Source of the DNA: Desulfovibrionales bacterium
GTDB lineage: Bacteria; Desulfobacterota; Desulfovibrionia; Desulfovibrionales; Desulfonatronaceae
NCBI GenBank assembly: GCA_007693505.1
Contig: REDL01000059.1
Location: 1-64,000, forward strand
Length of the DNA: 64,000 nucleotides
Direction: 5' to 3'
The number at the start of each line of letters is the position of its first letter. Within the stretch, counting starts at the first letter, position 1. Below, piece by piece: positions 17,367 through 25,439 of the stretch. The notes under the pieces were generated by a model. It was not told where the DNA came from, did not search any database, and saw only the letters and a program-made list of their open reading frames with translations. The position numbers and the translations under genes were made by a program.

Positions 17367-17825
17367 CTATTGCTTTTCAAGGGACAGCTGCTCAACGCCG
17401 AGCTTGACCATTTCAGCCTCGATGGACTGTTTATCCATGAACCCAATATGTCGCTTCGCCTCGTTGCCGCTTTCGTCGTAGAAGATCAGCGTGGGGATGA
17501 CCTGGATGGCGTATTGGTCGATCAGTTCATAATGGCGATGCAAATTAATGAACACGATCGCCACTCGGCCATCGTATTCCCGTTGCAGTTCCTCCCGGAT
17601 GGGGACCATCAGCCGGCAAGGGATGCAGTTTACGGCACCGAAACTGGCCACGGTGACCATGCCGGGCACAGGAACTTCAGGTGGCGCCTCTGGTGGGTCC
17701 CCGGCCCAGGCCGCTACGGTAACGCCAATCAGCAAAACCGCAAGACCGTACCGCAAGGCCCAGGCTCCGGAACCGATGGCCATCACCAGAGGCTGCAATC
17801 GCTCAGGCTGAGATGGAAAGCGCAT
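17367..17825 (-). CDS. Exported thioredoxin-fold protein
   Basis: A signal sequence spans about residues 23-42 (ALRYGLAVLLIGVTVAAWA) after a short basic lead. The thioredoxin domain has VNCIPCRLMVPIREEL as active site and IQVIPTLIFYDESG as the cis-Pro strand. It is one of two CIPC proteins around ccdA and should receive electrons from it in the periplasm. The gene starts one base from the stop of the 77-residue thioredoxin gene, showing operon structure. Confidence 0.85.
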   Translation of the reverse strand: MRFPSQPERLQPLVMAIGSGAWALRYGLAVLLIGVTVAAWAGDPPEAPPEVPVPGMVTVASFGAVNCIPCRLMVPIREELQREYDGRVAIVFINLHRHYELIDQYAIQVIPTLIFYDESGNEAKRHIGFMDKQSIEAEMVKLGVEQLSLEKQ

Positions 17826-17826
17826 A

Positions 17827-18060
17827 TTATTCGTTGATCCAGCTCAGCACATCCTTCTTGCTTGGCATCTTGCCCATGGCCTTGACCGTGCCGTCCACGA
17901 CCACGGCCGGAGTACTGAATACGCCGTACTTCATGAACTCCTGCATGTCCTTGATCTTTTCCACCTCAACAGCCTTTCCGGATTCGGCCACGGCCTCCCG
18001 GACGATCCGCTCCGCTTCCTCGCACTTGGCACAGCCAGGTCCCAACACTTTGATATTCAT
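17827..18060 (-). CDS. Small thioredoxin, TM0996/MTH895 family
   Basis: The 77-residue protein has the compact fold with active site GPGCAKCEEAE near the N-terminus and GVFSTPAVVVDG as the cis-Pro strand. It lacks a signal sequence and so is cytoplasmic. In many anaerobes this family is encoded with CcdA and ArsR genes. It probably reduces ArsC or feeds CcdA. It is the second gene of the operon, 39 bases after the ArsR stop. Confidence 0.9.
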   Translation of the reverse strand: MNIKVLGPGCAKCEEAERIVREAVAESGKAVEVEKIKDMQEFMKYGVFSTPAVVVDGTVKAMGKMPSKKDVLSWINE

Positions 18061-18099
18061 TCAAGCCTCCTCGTCTGGTTCATTCACCTCGATTCACAG

Positions 18100-18477
18100 C
18101 TATTCAAAAATTCCAATTTCCGCCTCTGATTCGTGACTTCGAACTTCTGACTTCGAACTCCTGGCTCCTTCGCATAAAACACAAGCATACTCCTCGGTCC
18201 TTCGGGCGTTAAAACGATCCACGCAGTGCAGAAATCCTTTCACGCATTCCATGCGCAACATGTAATATACATTGGTCCCGCGTTTTTCACGGCCCACCAC
18301 ACCCGCCTCCCTGAGCACGGACAAATGTTTGGAAACGGTGGAAATATCCGCGCCCACCAGATCTCGAAGTTCACAAACACACCGTTCTCCTTCCAGCAAA
18401 GCATCCACCAGCAGAATCCGGCTGGGGTGGCCCAGAGCCTTGAAAATTTTGGATCGAAATTCGTGCTTGCTCACCAT
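18100..18477 (-). CDS. ArsR/SmtB-family metalloregulator
   Basis: Winged-helix repressor with the recognition helix in ISTVSKHLSVLREAGVV and a metal-sensing ERCVCELRD motif that matches the CxC arsenic site of ArsR. A further Cys pair near the end (YACVLCEG) could contribute. The last 20 residues (from about SSKSEVRSHES) are encoded by a simple GAAGTCA-type repeat and may be a read-through tail. AAGGAG precedes ATG 18477. A perfect palindrome just upstream is the likely autoregulatory operator of the whole thiol-redox operon. Confidence 0.9.
   Translation of the reverse strand: MVSKHEFRSKIFKALGHPSRILLVDALLEGERCVCELRDLVGADISTVSKHLSVLREAGVVGREKRGTNVYYMLRMECVKGFLHCVDRFNARRTEEYACVLCEGARSSKSEVRSHESEAEIGIFE
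18131..18167. repeat. TGACTTC-type heptanucleotide repeat inside the 3' end of arsR
   Basis: Repeats of the form (T)GACTTC(G/T)AACTTCTGACTTC recur here and, in closely similar form, at 41501-41536 in an unrelated intergenic gap. In this location they encode the terminal SSKSEVRSHES part of the ArsR protein. Confidence 0.6.
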
Positions 18478-18491
18478 GTGCGGCTCCTTAC

Positions 18492-18513
18492 TGCCTATTT
18501 GGCAAAATAGGCA
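18492..18513. promoter_or_regulatory. Palindromic operator for ArsR
   Basis: TGCCTATTT-GGCA-AAATAGGCA is an inverted repeat with nine-base arms around four bases. It lies 15-36 bases upstream of the ArsR start at 18477, where an autoregulatory ArsR site is expected. Arms of this AT-rich form are usual for the ArsR/SmtB family. Confidence 0.7.
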
Positions 18514-18677
18514 AATTTCAGCCCATCGTCAATTCCAGCTTGCTGCTCAAAAAAACGTAGCCGCATTCTCCGCAACAGCCTCATCATTTTTTGTAACCAA
18601 CTTCGCTATATTGCGAACCAGCCCGAGACAAGGAGCACCTTACGTGCGTGCTCCTTAGGTGATGCTGTAAAAATGTA

Positions 18678-19781
18678 TTATTTCACCTCCACGGGCTCGC
18701 ACGTGACATGGCAGACGCCGGTGGGCGTGTTCATGGCATAAGGAAAGTATTTGCGCTTGAACCACAATGCTACATGCACCAGGCCGATAAGCACCGGCAC
18801 CTCCACCAAAGGCCCGATCACCGCGGCAAAAGCCACGCCGGAATGGATGCCGAACACGGCAATGGCCACGGCAATGGCCAGTTCGAAGTTGTTGGAGGCC
18901 GCGGTGAAGCTCAGCGATGTGGACTGTTCATAGGTGGCCTTGAACTTCATGGACAGGAAAAAGGAAATGATAAACATGGTCACGAAGTAGATCAGCAATG
19001 GAATGGCCACCCGGACAACGTCCATGGGCAGTTGGACGATATACTCGCCCTTGAGCGAGAACATGACCACGATGGTGAACAGAAGGGCGATCAAGGTGAA
19101 CGGGCTGATAAAAGGCACGAATTTTTCCTGGTACCACTGCTCGCCTTTGGCGCGAACTCCGTAGATCCTGGAGAAGATGCCCGCCGCAAAGGGAAGGCCC
19201 AGGTAGATCAGCACGCTAATGGCGATTTCCTTCATGGTGATGTCCACGAGGGTGCCCTCGATGCCCAGCCAGCCAGGAAAGACTGTCAGGAAGAGGTAGG
19301 CGTAGACCGAGAAGAGCAGGATCTGAAAGACCGAATTGAAGGCCACCAGCCCGGCGCAGTACTCCCGGTCGCCCTTGGCCAGGTCGTTCCAGACGATGAC
19401 CATGGCGATGCACCGGGCCAGGCCGATCAGGATCAGGCCGACCATGTACTCATGATGGTCGGAGAGAAAGGCTACGGCGAGCAGAAACATCAGGATCGGC
19501 CCGATGATCCAGTTCTGGACCAGGGACAGCACAAGCACCCGTGTATGACGGAAGACCAGATGCATCTTGTCATACTGGACCTTGGCCAAGGGCGGATACA
19601 TCATCACGATCAGGCCGATGGCGATGGGGATATTCGTGTTCCCGATCTGAAAGAGATTGATGATGTCCGGGATGACTGGAAAAAGATACCCGGCCCCCAC
19701 GCCCATGAGCATGGCCAGGAAGATCCAGAGAGTCAGATATCGGTCCAGAACAGGCATTTGTTTGGCAACGGATTCACTCAT
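18678..19781 (-). CDS. acr3: Acr3-type arsenite efflux transporter
   Basis: About 367 residues and ten membrane helices. Acr3 hallmarks are [20 protein letters not shown] near the end, [23 protein letters not shown], and the helix 4 Cys in [19 protein letters not shown], which is the conserved arsenite-binding position. It exports arsenite with the proton motive force. ATG 19781 has AAGGAG and overlaps the ArsR stop at 19774, so the two are cotranscribed. It completes arsenate detoxification with ArsC. Confidence 0.95.
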   Translation of the reverse strand: MSESVAKQMPVLDRYLTLWIFLAMLMGVGAGYLFPVIPDIINLFQIGNTNIPIAIGLIVMMYPPLAKVQYDKMHLVFRHTRVLVLSLVQNWIIGPILMFLLAVAFLSDHHEYMVGLILIGLARCIAMVIVWNDLAKGDREYCAGLVAFNSVFQILLFSVYAYLFLTVFPGWLGIEGTLVDITMKEIAISVLIYLGLPFAAGIFSRIYGVRAKGEQWYQEKFVPFISPFTLIALLFTIVVMFSLKGEYIVQLPMDVVRVAIPLLIYFVTMFIISFFLSMKFKATYEQSTSLSFTAASNNFELAIAVAIAVFGIHSGVAFAAVIGPLVEVPVLIGLVHVALWFKRKYFPYAMNTPTGVCHVTCEPVEVK

Positions 19782-20181
19782 TGCATGCTCCTTGGGATAT
19801 GATGAAATACGACGCGGCACATTCCGTGCCTACCCGCTGACGGCGGCACAGGTCATCGGGATCGCAGGCCAGAATAGCCTTCAAATTGTCTCTGTCCGCC
19901 TGCACTTCCGGCGAGTCGAATAGCGAATCCCGCAGCCATGCGCGGAGCAGTTCAGGAAATTCGCCGGAGAGACGATAAAAAACCCAGCGTCCCTTCTTGC
20001 GACTCTGGACCAGGCGGGCGGCCTGCAAAATGCTCATATGCCTGGATACTGTTGCCCCGGCCAGGCCAAGCATCTCGATCAACTGGCAGGCGCACAGTTC
20101 CTTGTGCTCCATCAGCGCCGCAATGACCCGCAACCTGTTGCCTTCGGCCAGCCCTTTGGCGATGCTCAGAGGTTGCTCCAT
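19774..20181 (-). CDS. arsR: ArsR-family repressor of acr3
   Basis: Winged-helix protein with the CxC metal motif in [13 protein letters not shown] and recognition helix [18 protein letters not shown]-terminal Cys pair (ACDPDDLC) is also present. ATG 20181 (GGAG upstream) was chosen over the upstream ATG at 20202. It overlaps the start of acr3 and should sense arsenite and repress the arsR-acr3 pair. It is clearly different from the repressor at 18100, so the island has two separate control points. Confidence 0.93.
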   Translation of the reverse strand: MEQPLSIAKGLAEGNRLRVIAALMEHKELCACQLIEMLGLAGATVSRHMSILQAARLVQSRKKGRWVFYRLSGEFPELLRAWLRDSLFDSPEVQADRDNLKAILACDPDDLCRRQRVGTECAASYFIISQGACNE

Positions 20182-20199
20182 TTTTTCTCCTGAAATGTA

Positions 20200-20213
20200 C
20201 ATCTAGCTAAATG
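20200..20213. promoter_or_regulatory. Imperfect palindrome upstream of arsR-acr3
   Basis: CATCTAG-CTAAATG is symmetric except for one base pair and lies 19-32 bases upstream of the arsR start at 20181. It is the best candidate for the operator of this repressor. Confidence 0.4.
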
Positions 20214-20287
20214 ACGAAATAAAAGTTACAAAACGATTTCTTCTTGTCAAGGGGTGCCCATAAGAGCACATACACACCTCTCGTTGA

Positions 20288-20325
20288 CAGTCCGTTGAGA
20301 AACTCCCAATTGTTGCGAAGCTGCA
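20288..20325 (+). repeat. Truncated copy (left end only) of the 138-bp element
   Basis: About 38 bases match the left terminus of the element (CAGTCCGTTGAGAAACTCCC and on to GCTGC), after which similarity stops. The rest of the element is missing. It lies in the gap between the arsenic genes and the GlpC-like gene. Confidence 0.75.
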
Positions 20326-20373
20326 AAAAGTCCAAACTTTCAGGTATCAATACTTAGTTAAAGGACCTGCGCG

Positions 20374-21822
20374 ATGCCCCAAGACGCACCGAAAAACAAC
20401 GTCCCGGAAAGATTGGTTCAAAATGTGGTCACGGCCTGCGGCTCCTGCGAAGACTGCCGCCACTTCATCGAGGAGGCCTGCCTGTTCCTGCCGGAATTGT
20501 TCCGGTTGCACGACCGCAAACGGGAACACGGCAAGGGAGCGACGCCGGCGGAGTTGAAGCACCTGTCCGATCTGTGCAACCTTTGTGGGTTGTGCCCCTG
20601 TGTGAACATCCGCCGGGAAATCATGGCCGCCAAGGCTGCCTACGCCAAGCGTGACGGCCTCTCCTTTGGCGTGCGTGCCCTGCAGGACGTGGGCCGGATC
20701 GGGAGGCTCTGTGGAAGTTTTCCGTCGCTAAGCAGCCTGATGGCGTCCAATTCGACAACCTCGGCCCTGATCAAACGCACCCTGGGCATTCACCCGGATC
20801 GGTCCATGCCTGCGGTACCACGTGTAAATTTCGACACCTGGGTCCGCCACAGATCCATGGCAACTTCCTCAACAAGTACTGTAGCGGATCTCCCCCCCCG
20901 AAAAGCGGTCTACTTCCCGGGATGCACGGCTCGCTACCTCTTTCCCGACGTGGCCCAGGCCGCGGTGGAGGTCCTCGAGGCCTGCGGCGTGGAGGTCGTA
21001 CCGTCCGTGATCGATCCGGACGGCGAATGTTGCGGCATGCCGCCGCTTTTGGAAGGGGATCAGGGCATGGCCCTGAACCTGGTCGAACGCAACTTAAGCT
21101 GGATGGCCAAGTACGTGGCCGCCGACTTCGATCTGGTTTGCTCTTGCCCGACCTGCGGCTATTTTTTCAAACATCTGTTGCGTGAGGGCGCCTACTACTC
21201 GGACACCTACCAGGAGCAGGCCGGCGGGGACGCTCGGTCGCTTCGCATCCCGGCTGGAATGGGTATCAACGGCCCCCGGGAGGGGAACATGGTTGTCCTC
21301 CACCGGGCCACCTACGGACCGATTCTCCGTGATAACGGCCTGTTTTCCAGTCTTGATCCGCTGCAGCGTATCGCTGTGGGAGAGCATGTCTTCGACCTGG
21401 GGGAGTATCTCGGCAAATTGGGAGTCGAAGGGCGCCTTCCCGCAATGCACCAAACTGCTCCCAGACGAGCGGTGTACTACCCGCCCTGCCATCTGCGGGA
21501 GCAGAAGATCGGGTACCCTTTTGTTGAGCTGCTGAGCAACGTTCCGGAACTCGATGTGACACCCCTTACCGGAACCCTCAACTGCTGCGGCATGGCCGGG
21601 ATCATGGGCTACAAAAAACCATTCCATCAGCCCAGCCTGAAGCTTGGCGCGCCACTGATGGACAAAATCCGAGCGCTTCAGCCGGAAACCATCATCACCG
21701 AATGCCTGAGCTGCCGCCTGCAGTTTGAGCATATGGACGACTACCCGGTCCGGCATCCGGTGGAAGTGCTGCGAAGTTCGCTCATCAAGGCCGCCCCTGG
21801 CGCATCAACGACGAAAGGGTAA
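20374..21822 (+). CDS. GlpC/HdrD-like iron-sulfur protein with two CCG domains
   Basis: N-terminal Cys-rich region has CGSCEDCRHFIEEAC and LCNLCGLCPCVN, which can bind two [4Fe-4S] clusters. Two CCG domains follow: FPGCTARYLFP with GECCGMPPLLEGD, and YPPCHLREQKIG with NCCGMAGIMGYK, ending ITECLSCRLQFEH. Such domains bind noncubane clusters or transfer electrons to quinones in heterodisulfide reductases and anaerobic glycerol-3-phosphate dehydrogenase subunit C. No glpA or glpB is adjacent, so the electron donor is unknown; a general membrane-redox role is inferred. Confidence 0.85.
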   Translation: MPQDAPKNNVPERLVQNVVTACGSCEDCRHFIEEACLFLPELFRLHDRKREHGKGATPAELKHLSDLCNLCGLCPCVNIRREIMAAKAAYAKRDGLSFGVRALQDVGRIGRLCGSFPSLSSLMASNSTTSALIKRTLGIHPDRSMPAVPRVNFDTWVRHRSMATSSTSTVADLPPRKAVYFPGCTARYLFPDVAQAAVEVLEACGVEVVPSVIDPDGECCGMPPLLEGDQGMALNLVERNLSWMAKYVAADFDLVCSCPTCGYFFKHLLREGAYYSDTYQEQAGGDARSLRIPAGMGINGPREGNMVVLHRATYGPILRDNGLFSSLDPLQRIAVGEHVFDLGEYLGKLGVEGRLPAMHQTAPRRAVYYPPCHLREQKIGYPFVELLSNVPELDVTPLTGTLNCCGMAGIMGYKKPFHQPSLKLGAPLMDKIRALQPETIITECLSCRLQFEHMDDYPVRHPVEVLRSSLIKAAPGASTTKG

Positions 21823-22076
21823 TCTCTGTCTGATGCGGCAGGCGTCGCGTGTCGTCATCAATCCGGCTGGTCAAGGTATTGAAAGCCTCGGCCAGGGCAG
21901 TGCTCTGCATGATACCCGGATCCGCCGTTTGGCAATCGCCATGGGAGACCATTCTCAGGCGATTTGCAGATCCCGACCCATCAGGCCGGTTTACCTCGGA
22001 TCAGACTCTAGGTAGAGAACGTTCGTTCTGTCCCTGTTTTGCATGCTTCAGCTCAACCGACGGAGCCTATTCTCCT

Positions 22077-23183
22077 ATGACTACCATGCCTTCCGACCTT
22101 GCTCCCCTACGCCGGGCCACTAGGACCATCACCCTGGCCGGAGTGACCATGGGCGGCATGCACCCGGTCCGGGTGCAAAGCATGACCAACACGGACACCC
22201 GGGACGTGGAGGCAACCCTGGCCCAGATTTCCAGTTTGGCCGAGGCCGGGTGTGAATTCGTCCGCCTGGCCGTACCGGACGACGCGGCCGCAGTGGTCTT
22301 GCCGCAGATCCACGACGCCGCCCCGGTGCCGCTGATCGCTGACATCCATTTCGACCACCGCCTGGCCCTGAAGGCCTTGGAAGCCGGGCTGCAAGGCCTG
22401 CGCATCAACCCGGGGAACATCGGCGCCAAAGACAACGTGGACCGGGTGGTGGACGCGGCCAAGGCCCATGGGGCCTGCATCCGCATCGGCGTGAACGGCG
22501 GATCCCTGGAGAAGGAGTTGCTGCGAAAATACGGTGGGGCCACGCCCGAGGCCATGGTGGCCAGCGCCTTGGGCCATGCGGCTCTGCTTTCGCAACGCGG
22601 CTTCGACAATTTCAAGATCTCCCTGAAATCCTCCTCGGTCCCCCGGACCGTGGCCGCCTATCGCCTCCTGGCCGCAAAACTGGACTGCCCATTGCACATC
22701 GGCATCACCGAGGCCGGGACCCTGCTCCGGGGCGCGGTGAAATCCGGCGTGGGGCTGGGCATTTTGCTCTGGGAAGGCCTGGGGGACACCCTGCGGGTCT
22801 CCCTGACCGCGGACCCGGTGCTGGAAGTCCGTGCTGCCTGGGAAATTTTGCGCAGCCTGGGCCTGCGCCACCGCGGTCCGGAGATCATCTCCTGCCCCAC
22901 CTGCGGCCGGACCGAGATCGACCTGCAAGACTTGGCCGAAGAGGTGGAACGCCGCCTGGACGGCGTGACCGAAGTCTTCACCGTGGCCGTAATGGGCTGC
23001 GTGGTCAACGGTCCCGGCGAGGCCAGGGAGGCGGACATCGGCCTGGCCGGAGGCCGGGACTGCGGCCTGATCTTCCGCCGCGGCGAAATCCTGCGCAAAG
23101 TTCGCGGCCGCGACGAACTGCTGCCGGAATTTATGCGGGAACTGGATGTGTTTTTGGCGGAGCGGAGAGACGACTCTCTTTGA
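22077..23183 (+). CDS. ispG: 4-hydroxy-3-methylbut-2-enyl diphosphate synthase IspG
   Basis: Full-length bacterial IspG (about 368 aa). The TIM-barrel start has VRVQSMTNTDTRDVEAT, then GNIGAKDNVDRVV and NGGSLEKELL. The C-terminal [4Fe-4S] site has CPTCGRTEIDL and GCVVNGPGEAREAD. It makes HMBPP in the non-mevalonate isoprenoid pathway. The frame is open back to 21849, but the ATG at 22077 best fits the family start. proS follows about 500 bases later, with hicBA inserted between them. The 254 bases upstream hold no supportable gene. Confidence 0.95.
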   Translation: MTTMPSDLAPLRRATRTITLAGVTMGGMHPVRVQSMTNTDTRDVEATLAQISSLAEAGCEFVRLAVPDDAAAVVLPQIHDAAPVPLIADIHFDHRLALKALEAGLQGLRINPGNIGAKDNVDRVVDAAKAHGACIRIGVNGGSLEKELLRKYGGATPEAMVASALGHAALLSQRGFDNFKISLKSSSVPRTVAAYRLLAAKLDCPLHIGITEAGTLLRGAVKSGVGLGILLWEGLGDTLRVSLTADPVLEVRAAWEILRSLGLRHRGPEIISCPTCGRTEIDLQDLAEEVERRLDGVTEVFTVAVMGCVVNGPGEAREADIGLAGGRDCGLIFRRGEILRKVRGRDELLPEFMRELDVFLAERRDDSL

Positions 23184-23220
23184 ATTTATGCGTGGATGCT
23201 CTTGAACACGGAGGGCGCTT

Positions 23221-23430
23221 ATGAAAGTCTTTACGGCCGTGATTGAAAAATGTCCGGAGACCGGGCTGTACGTCGGTTTTGTTCCGGGCTTCCCTGGCGC
23301 GCACTCCCAGGGAACAACGCTCGATGAGCTGAACAAAAATCTTCAAGAGGTTCTTGAAATGCTGCTTGATGACGGGGAGCCCCGACTGGAAAGCGAATTC
23401 ATCGGGACCCAGAACCTCCTTGTAGCCTGA
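23221..23430 (+). CDS. hicB: HicB-family antitoxin
   Basis: The 69-residue protein has the partial RNase-H-like fold of HicB: a three-strand start (FTAVIEKCPETGLYVGFVPGFPGAHSQG) and then the helix TLDELNKNLQEVLEMLL. It lacks a separate DNA-binding domain, as in the short HicB group. GGAGGGC precedes the ATG. It lies immediately upstream of the hicA reading frame (one base), the usual order for this short-HicB type. Its toxin gene carries a nonsense codon. Confidence 0.9.
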   Translation: MKVFTAVIEKCPETGLYVGFVPGFPGAHSQGTTLDELNKNLQEVLEMLLDDGEPRLESEFIGTQNLLVA

Positions 23431-23431
23431 A

Positions 23432-23659
23432 ATGGGCAACCTGCCGGTCCCTAAACTGTGAGACGTCGTGCTGATGCTTCTCCATCTCGGCTTCTCGAAA
23501 GTCCGTCAAAAAGGATCGCACAAACAGTTTCGTCACCCGGATGGACACGGCACAACCGTTCCGTTTCATCCCGGCCAGGATATTTCTTCCGTCCTCTTGC
23601 GACGCATAGCGAGCGACATCGGTCTCCGCATCGAGGAATTTTTACATTATCGACAGTAA
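23432..23659 (+). pseudogene. hicA: HicA-family mRNA interferase, internal stop codon
   Basis: The frame from ATG 23432 reads MGNLPVPKL, then TGA at 23459, then DVVLMLLHLGFSKVRQKGSHKQF and on to the stop at 23657. This is a full HicA double-stranded RNA-binding fold with the catalytic His in GSHKQF and the usual HPDGHGTTVP loop. The TGA is where homologues carry Arg (CGA to TGA would restore LRDVV). Translation could restart at GTG 23468 or ATG 23474, but the first strand would be lost. Confidence 0.85.
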
Positions 23660-23687
23660 CTCTTCCCATACAAAAAGGAATCTCATC

Positions 23688-25421
23688 ATGCGCTGGAGCC
23701 AGTACTATCTGCCGACCCTGAAGGAACACCCGGCCGAGGCCGAGGTGGTCAGCCATCGATTGTTGATGCGCGCGGGCATGATCCGCAAGCTGACCTCCGG
23801 GATCTACACCTATCTGCCGTTGGGGCTGCGTTGCCTGGACAAGGTGGCCCGGATCGTGCGCGAAGAGATGAATCGGGCCGGGGCCCTGGAGGTGTTCATG
23901 CCCATGGTCCAGCCCGCGGATCTCTGGAAGGAATCCGGACGCTGGGAGGTCTACGGTAAGGAACTGCTCCGCTTCCAGGATCGCCATGGCCGGGACTGCT
24001 GCCTGGGGCCGACCCACGAAGAAGTGATCACGGATCTGATCCGAGGGGAGATCCGCTCCTATCGGCAGTTGCCCGTGAATCTCTACCAGATTCAGACCAA
24101 ATACCGGGACGAGATCCGGCCTCGTTTCGGCCTGATGCGCGGACGGGAATTCATCATGAAGGATGCCTACTCCTTTGACCGGGATGACGCGGGCGCGGAC
24201 AAGAGCTACCGGTCCATGTACGAGGCCTACATGCGCATTTTCACCCGATTGGGCATGGTCTTCCGGGCCGTGGAGGCGGACTCCGGGCCCATCGGCGGCA
24301 GCTTTTCCCATGAGTTCATGGTCCTGGCCAATACCGGCGAGGATACCATTGCCGTATGCACGGCCTGCGAGTTCGCCGCGAACCTGGAAAAGGCCGAGGC
24401 CGTGGTTCAGGGCCATGGCGATGAGGGGGACTGCCCGCCGACGGAACCGGTTGCCACGCCGGGTATACATACCGTGGAAGAGGTCGCGGCGTTTCTGGGA
24501 GTTGCCCCCAAGGCCATTCTGAAGACCCTTCTCTACGAGGCCGACGGCCGCCCCGTGGCCGCTCTGGTGCGCGGGGACCGGGAGCTGAATGAAATCAAGT
24601 TGAAGAACGTTTTGAACGCCAATGAGCTGAACCTGGCCACTCCGGAGCAGGTCCAGGCCTGGACCGGTGCGCCGGTGGGCTTTGCCGGGCCGGTGGATCT
24701 GCATGTGGACGCCATCTGGGCGGACCGGGAAGTGGGCCTGCGCCGGGACTGGGTCGTCGGGGCCAACAAGGCCGACGCGCACTTGCGGCATGTGGACCTG
24801 ACCCGGGACGCCGCCATTGCCGGATACGTGGATCTGCGTCAGGTTACGGCCCAGGATCCCTGTCCGCGCTGCGGCGCGGCCCTGGAATTGCCCAAGGGCA
24901 TCGAAGTGGGCCACGTGTTCAAGCTGGGCACCAAGTACAGCGAGACCATGGGGGCGCGGTACCTGGACGAGAACGGCAAGGAACAACTGATCATCATGGG
25001 GTGCTACGGCATCGGCGTCAGCCGGATCATGGCCGCCTGTCTGGAGCAGAACCATGACGACAACGGCGCCCTGTTCCCGCCGCCCATCGCACCCTTTCAG
25101 ATCCAGCTGATCCTCCTGGGCGGCAAAAAACCGGAATTGGTGCAACAGGCCATGGATCTGCACGACCGTCTGGAAGCCCTGGGCTTCGAAGTACTCCTGG
25201 ACGACCGGGACGAGCGGCCCGGCGTGAAATTCAAGGATGCCGACCTCACCGGCATCCCCGGCCAGCTTATCCTGGGCGAAAAAGGTGCGGCCCGAGGCGT
25301 CCTGGAAGCCAAGAACCGCAAGACCGGAGAACGCTCGGAACTGGCCCTGGATGACTTGGAAAATCAGGTCCAGACATGGTGGAAGGGGATTCTCAAAGAT
25401 TGGGGCTTGCCAAAATCCTGA
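23688..25421 (+). CDS. proS: Prolyl-tRNA synthetase
   Basis: Class II synthetase of 577 residues with all family parts. Motif 1 is near [14 protein letters not shown], motif 2 is [22 protein letters not shown], motif 3 is [14 protein letters not shown] YbaK-like editing domain is inserted (about 230-390, with [27 protein letters not shown]). The C-terminal anticodon-binding domain follows. It is the bacterial ProS type with the editing insert. AAAAAGGAA precedes ATG 23688. Followed 19 bases later by xseA. Confidence 0.97.
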   Translation: MRWSQYYLPTLKEHPAEAEVVSHRLLMRAGMIRKLTSGIYTYLPLGLRCLDKVARIVREEMNRAGALEVFMPMVQPADLWKESGRWEVYGKELLRFQDRHGRDCCLGPTHEEVITDLIRGEIRSYRQLPVNLYQIQTKYRDEIRPRFGLMRGREFIMKDAYSFDRDDAGADKSYRSMYEAYMRIFTRLGMVFRAVEADSGPIGGSFSHEFMVLANTGEDTIAVCTACEFAANLEKAEAVVQGHGDEGDCPPTEPVATPGIHTVEEVAAFLGVAPKAILKTLLYEADGRPVAALVRGDRELNEIKLKNVLNANELNLATPEQVQAWTGAPVGFAGPVDLHVDAIWADREVGLRRDWVVGANKADAHLRHVDLTRDAAIAGYVDLRQVTAQDPCPRCGAALELPKGIEVGHVFKLGTKYSETMGARYLDENGKEQLIIMGCYGIGVSRIMAACLEQNHDDNGALFPPPIAPFQIQLILLGGKKPELVQQAMDLHDRLEALGFEVLLDDRDERPGVKFKDADLTGIPGQLILGEKGAARGVLEAKNRKTGERSELALDDLENQVQTWWKGILKDWGLPKS

Positions 25422-25439
25422 CCTGCTCTTGCATACGCC

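Noticed and set aside
23459-23461. TGA in hicA as a selenocysteine codon
   Set aside because: Sulfate reducers can use selenocysteine, but HicA has no redox site at this position and homologues carry Arg; no SECIS-like hairpin is apparent after the codon.
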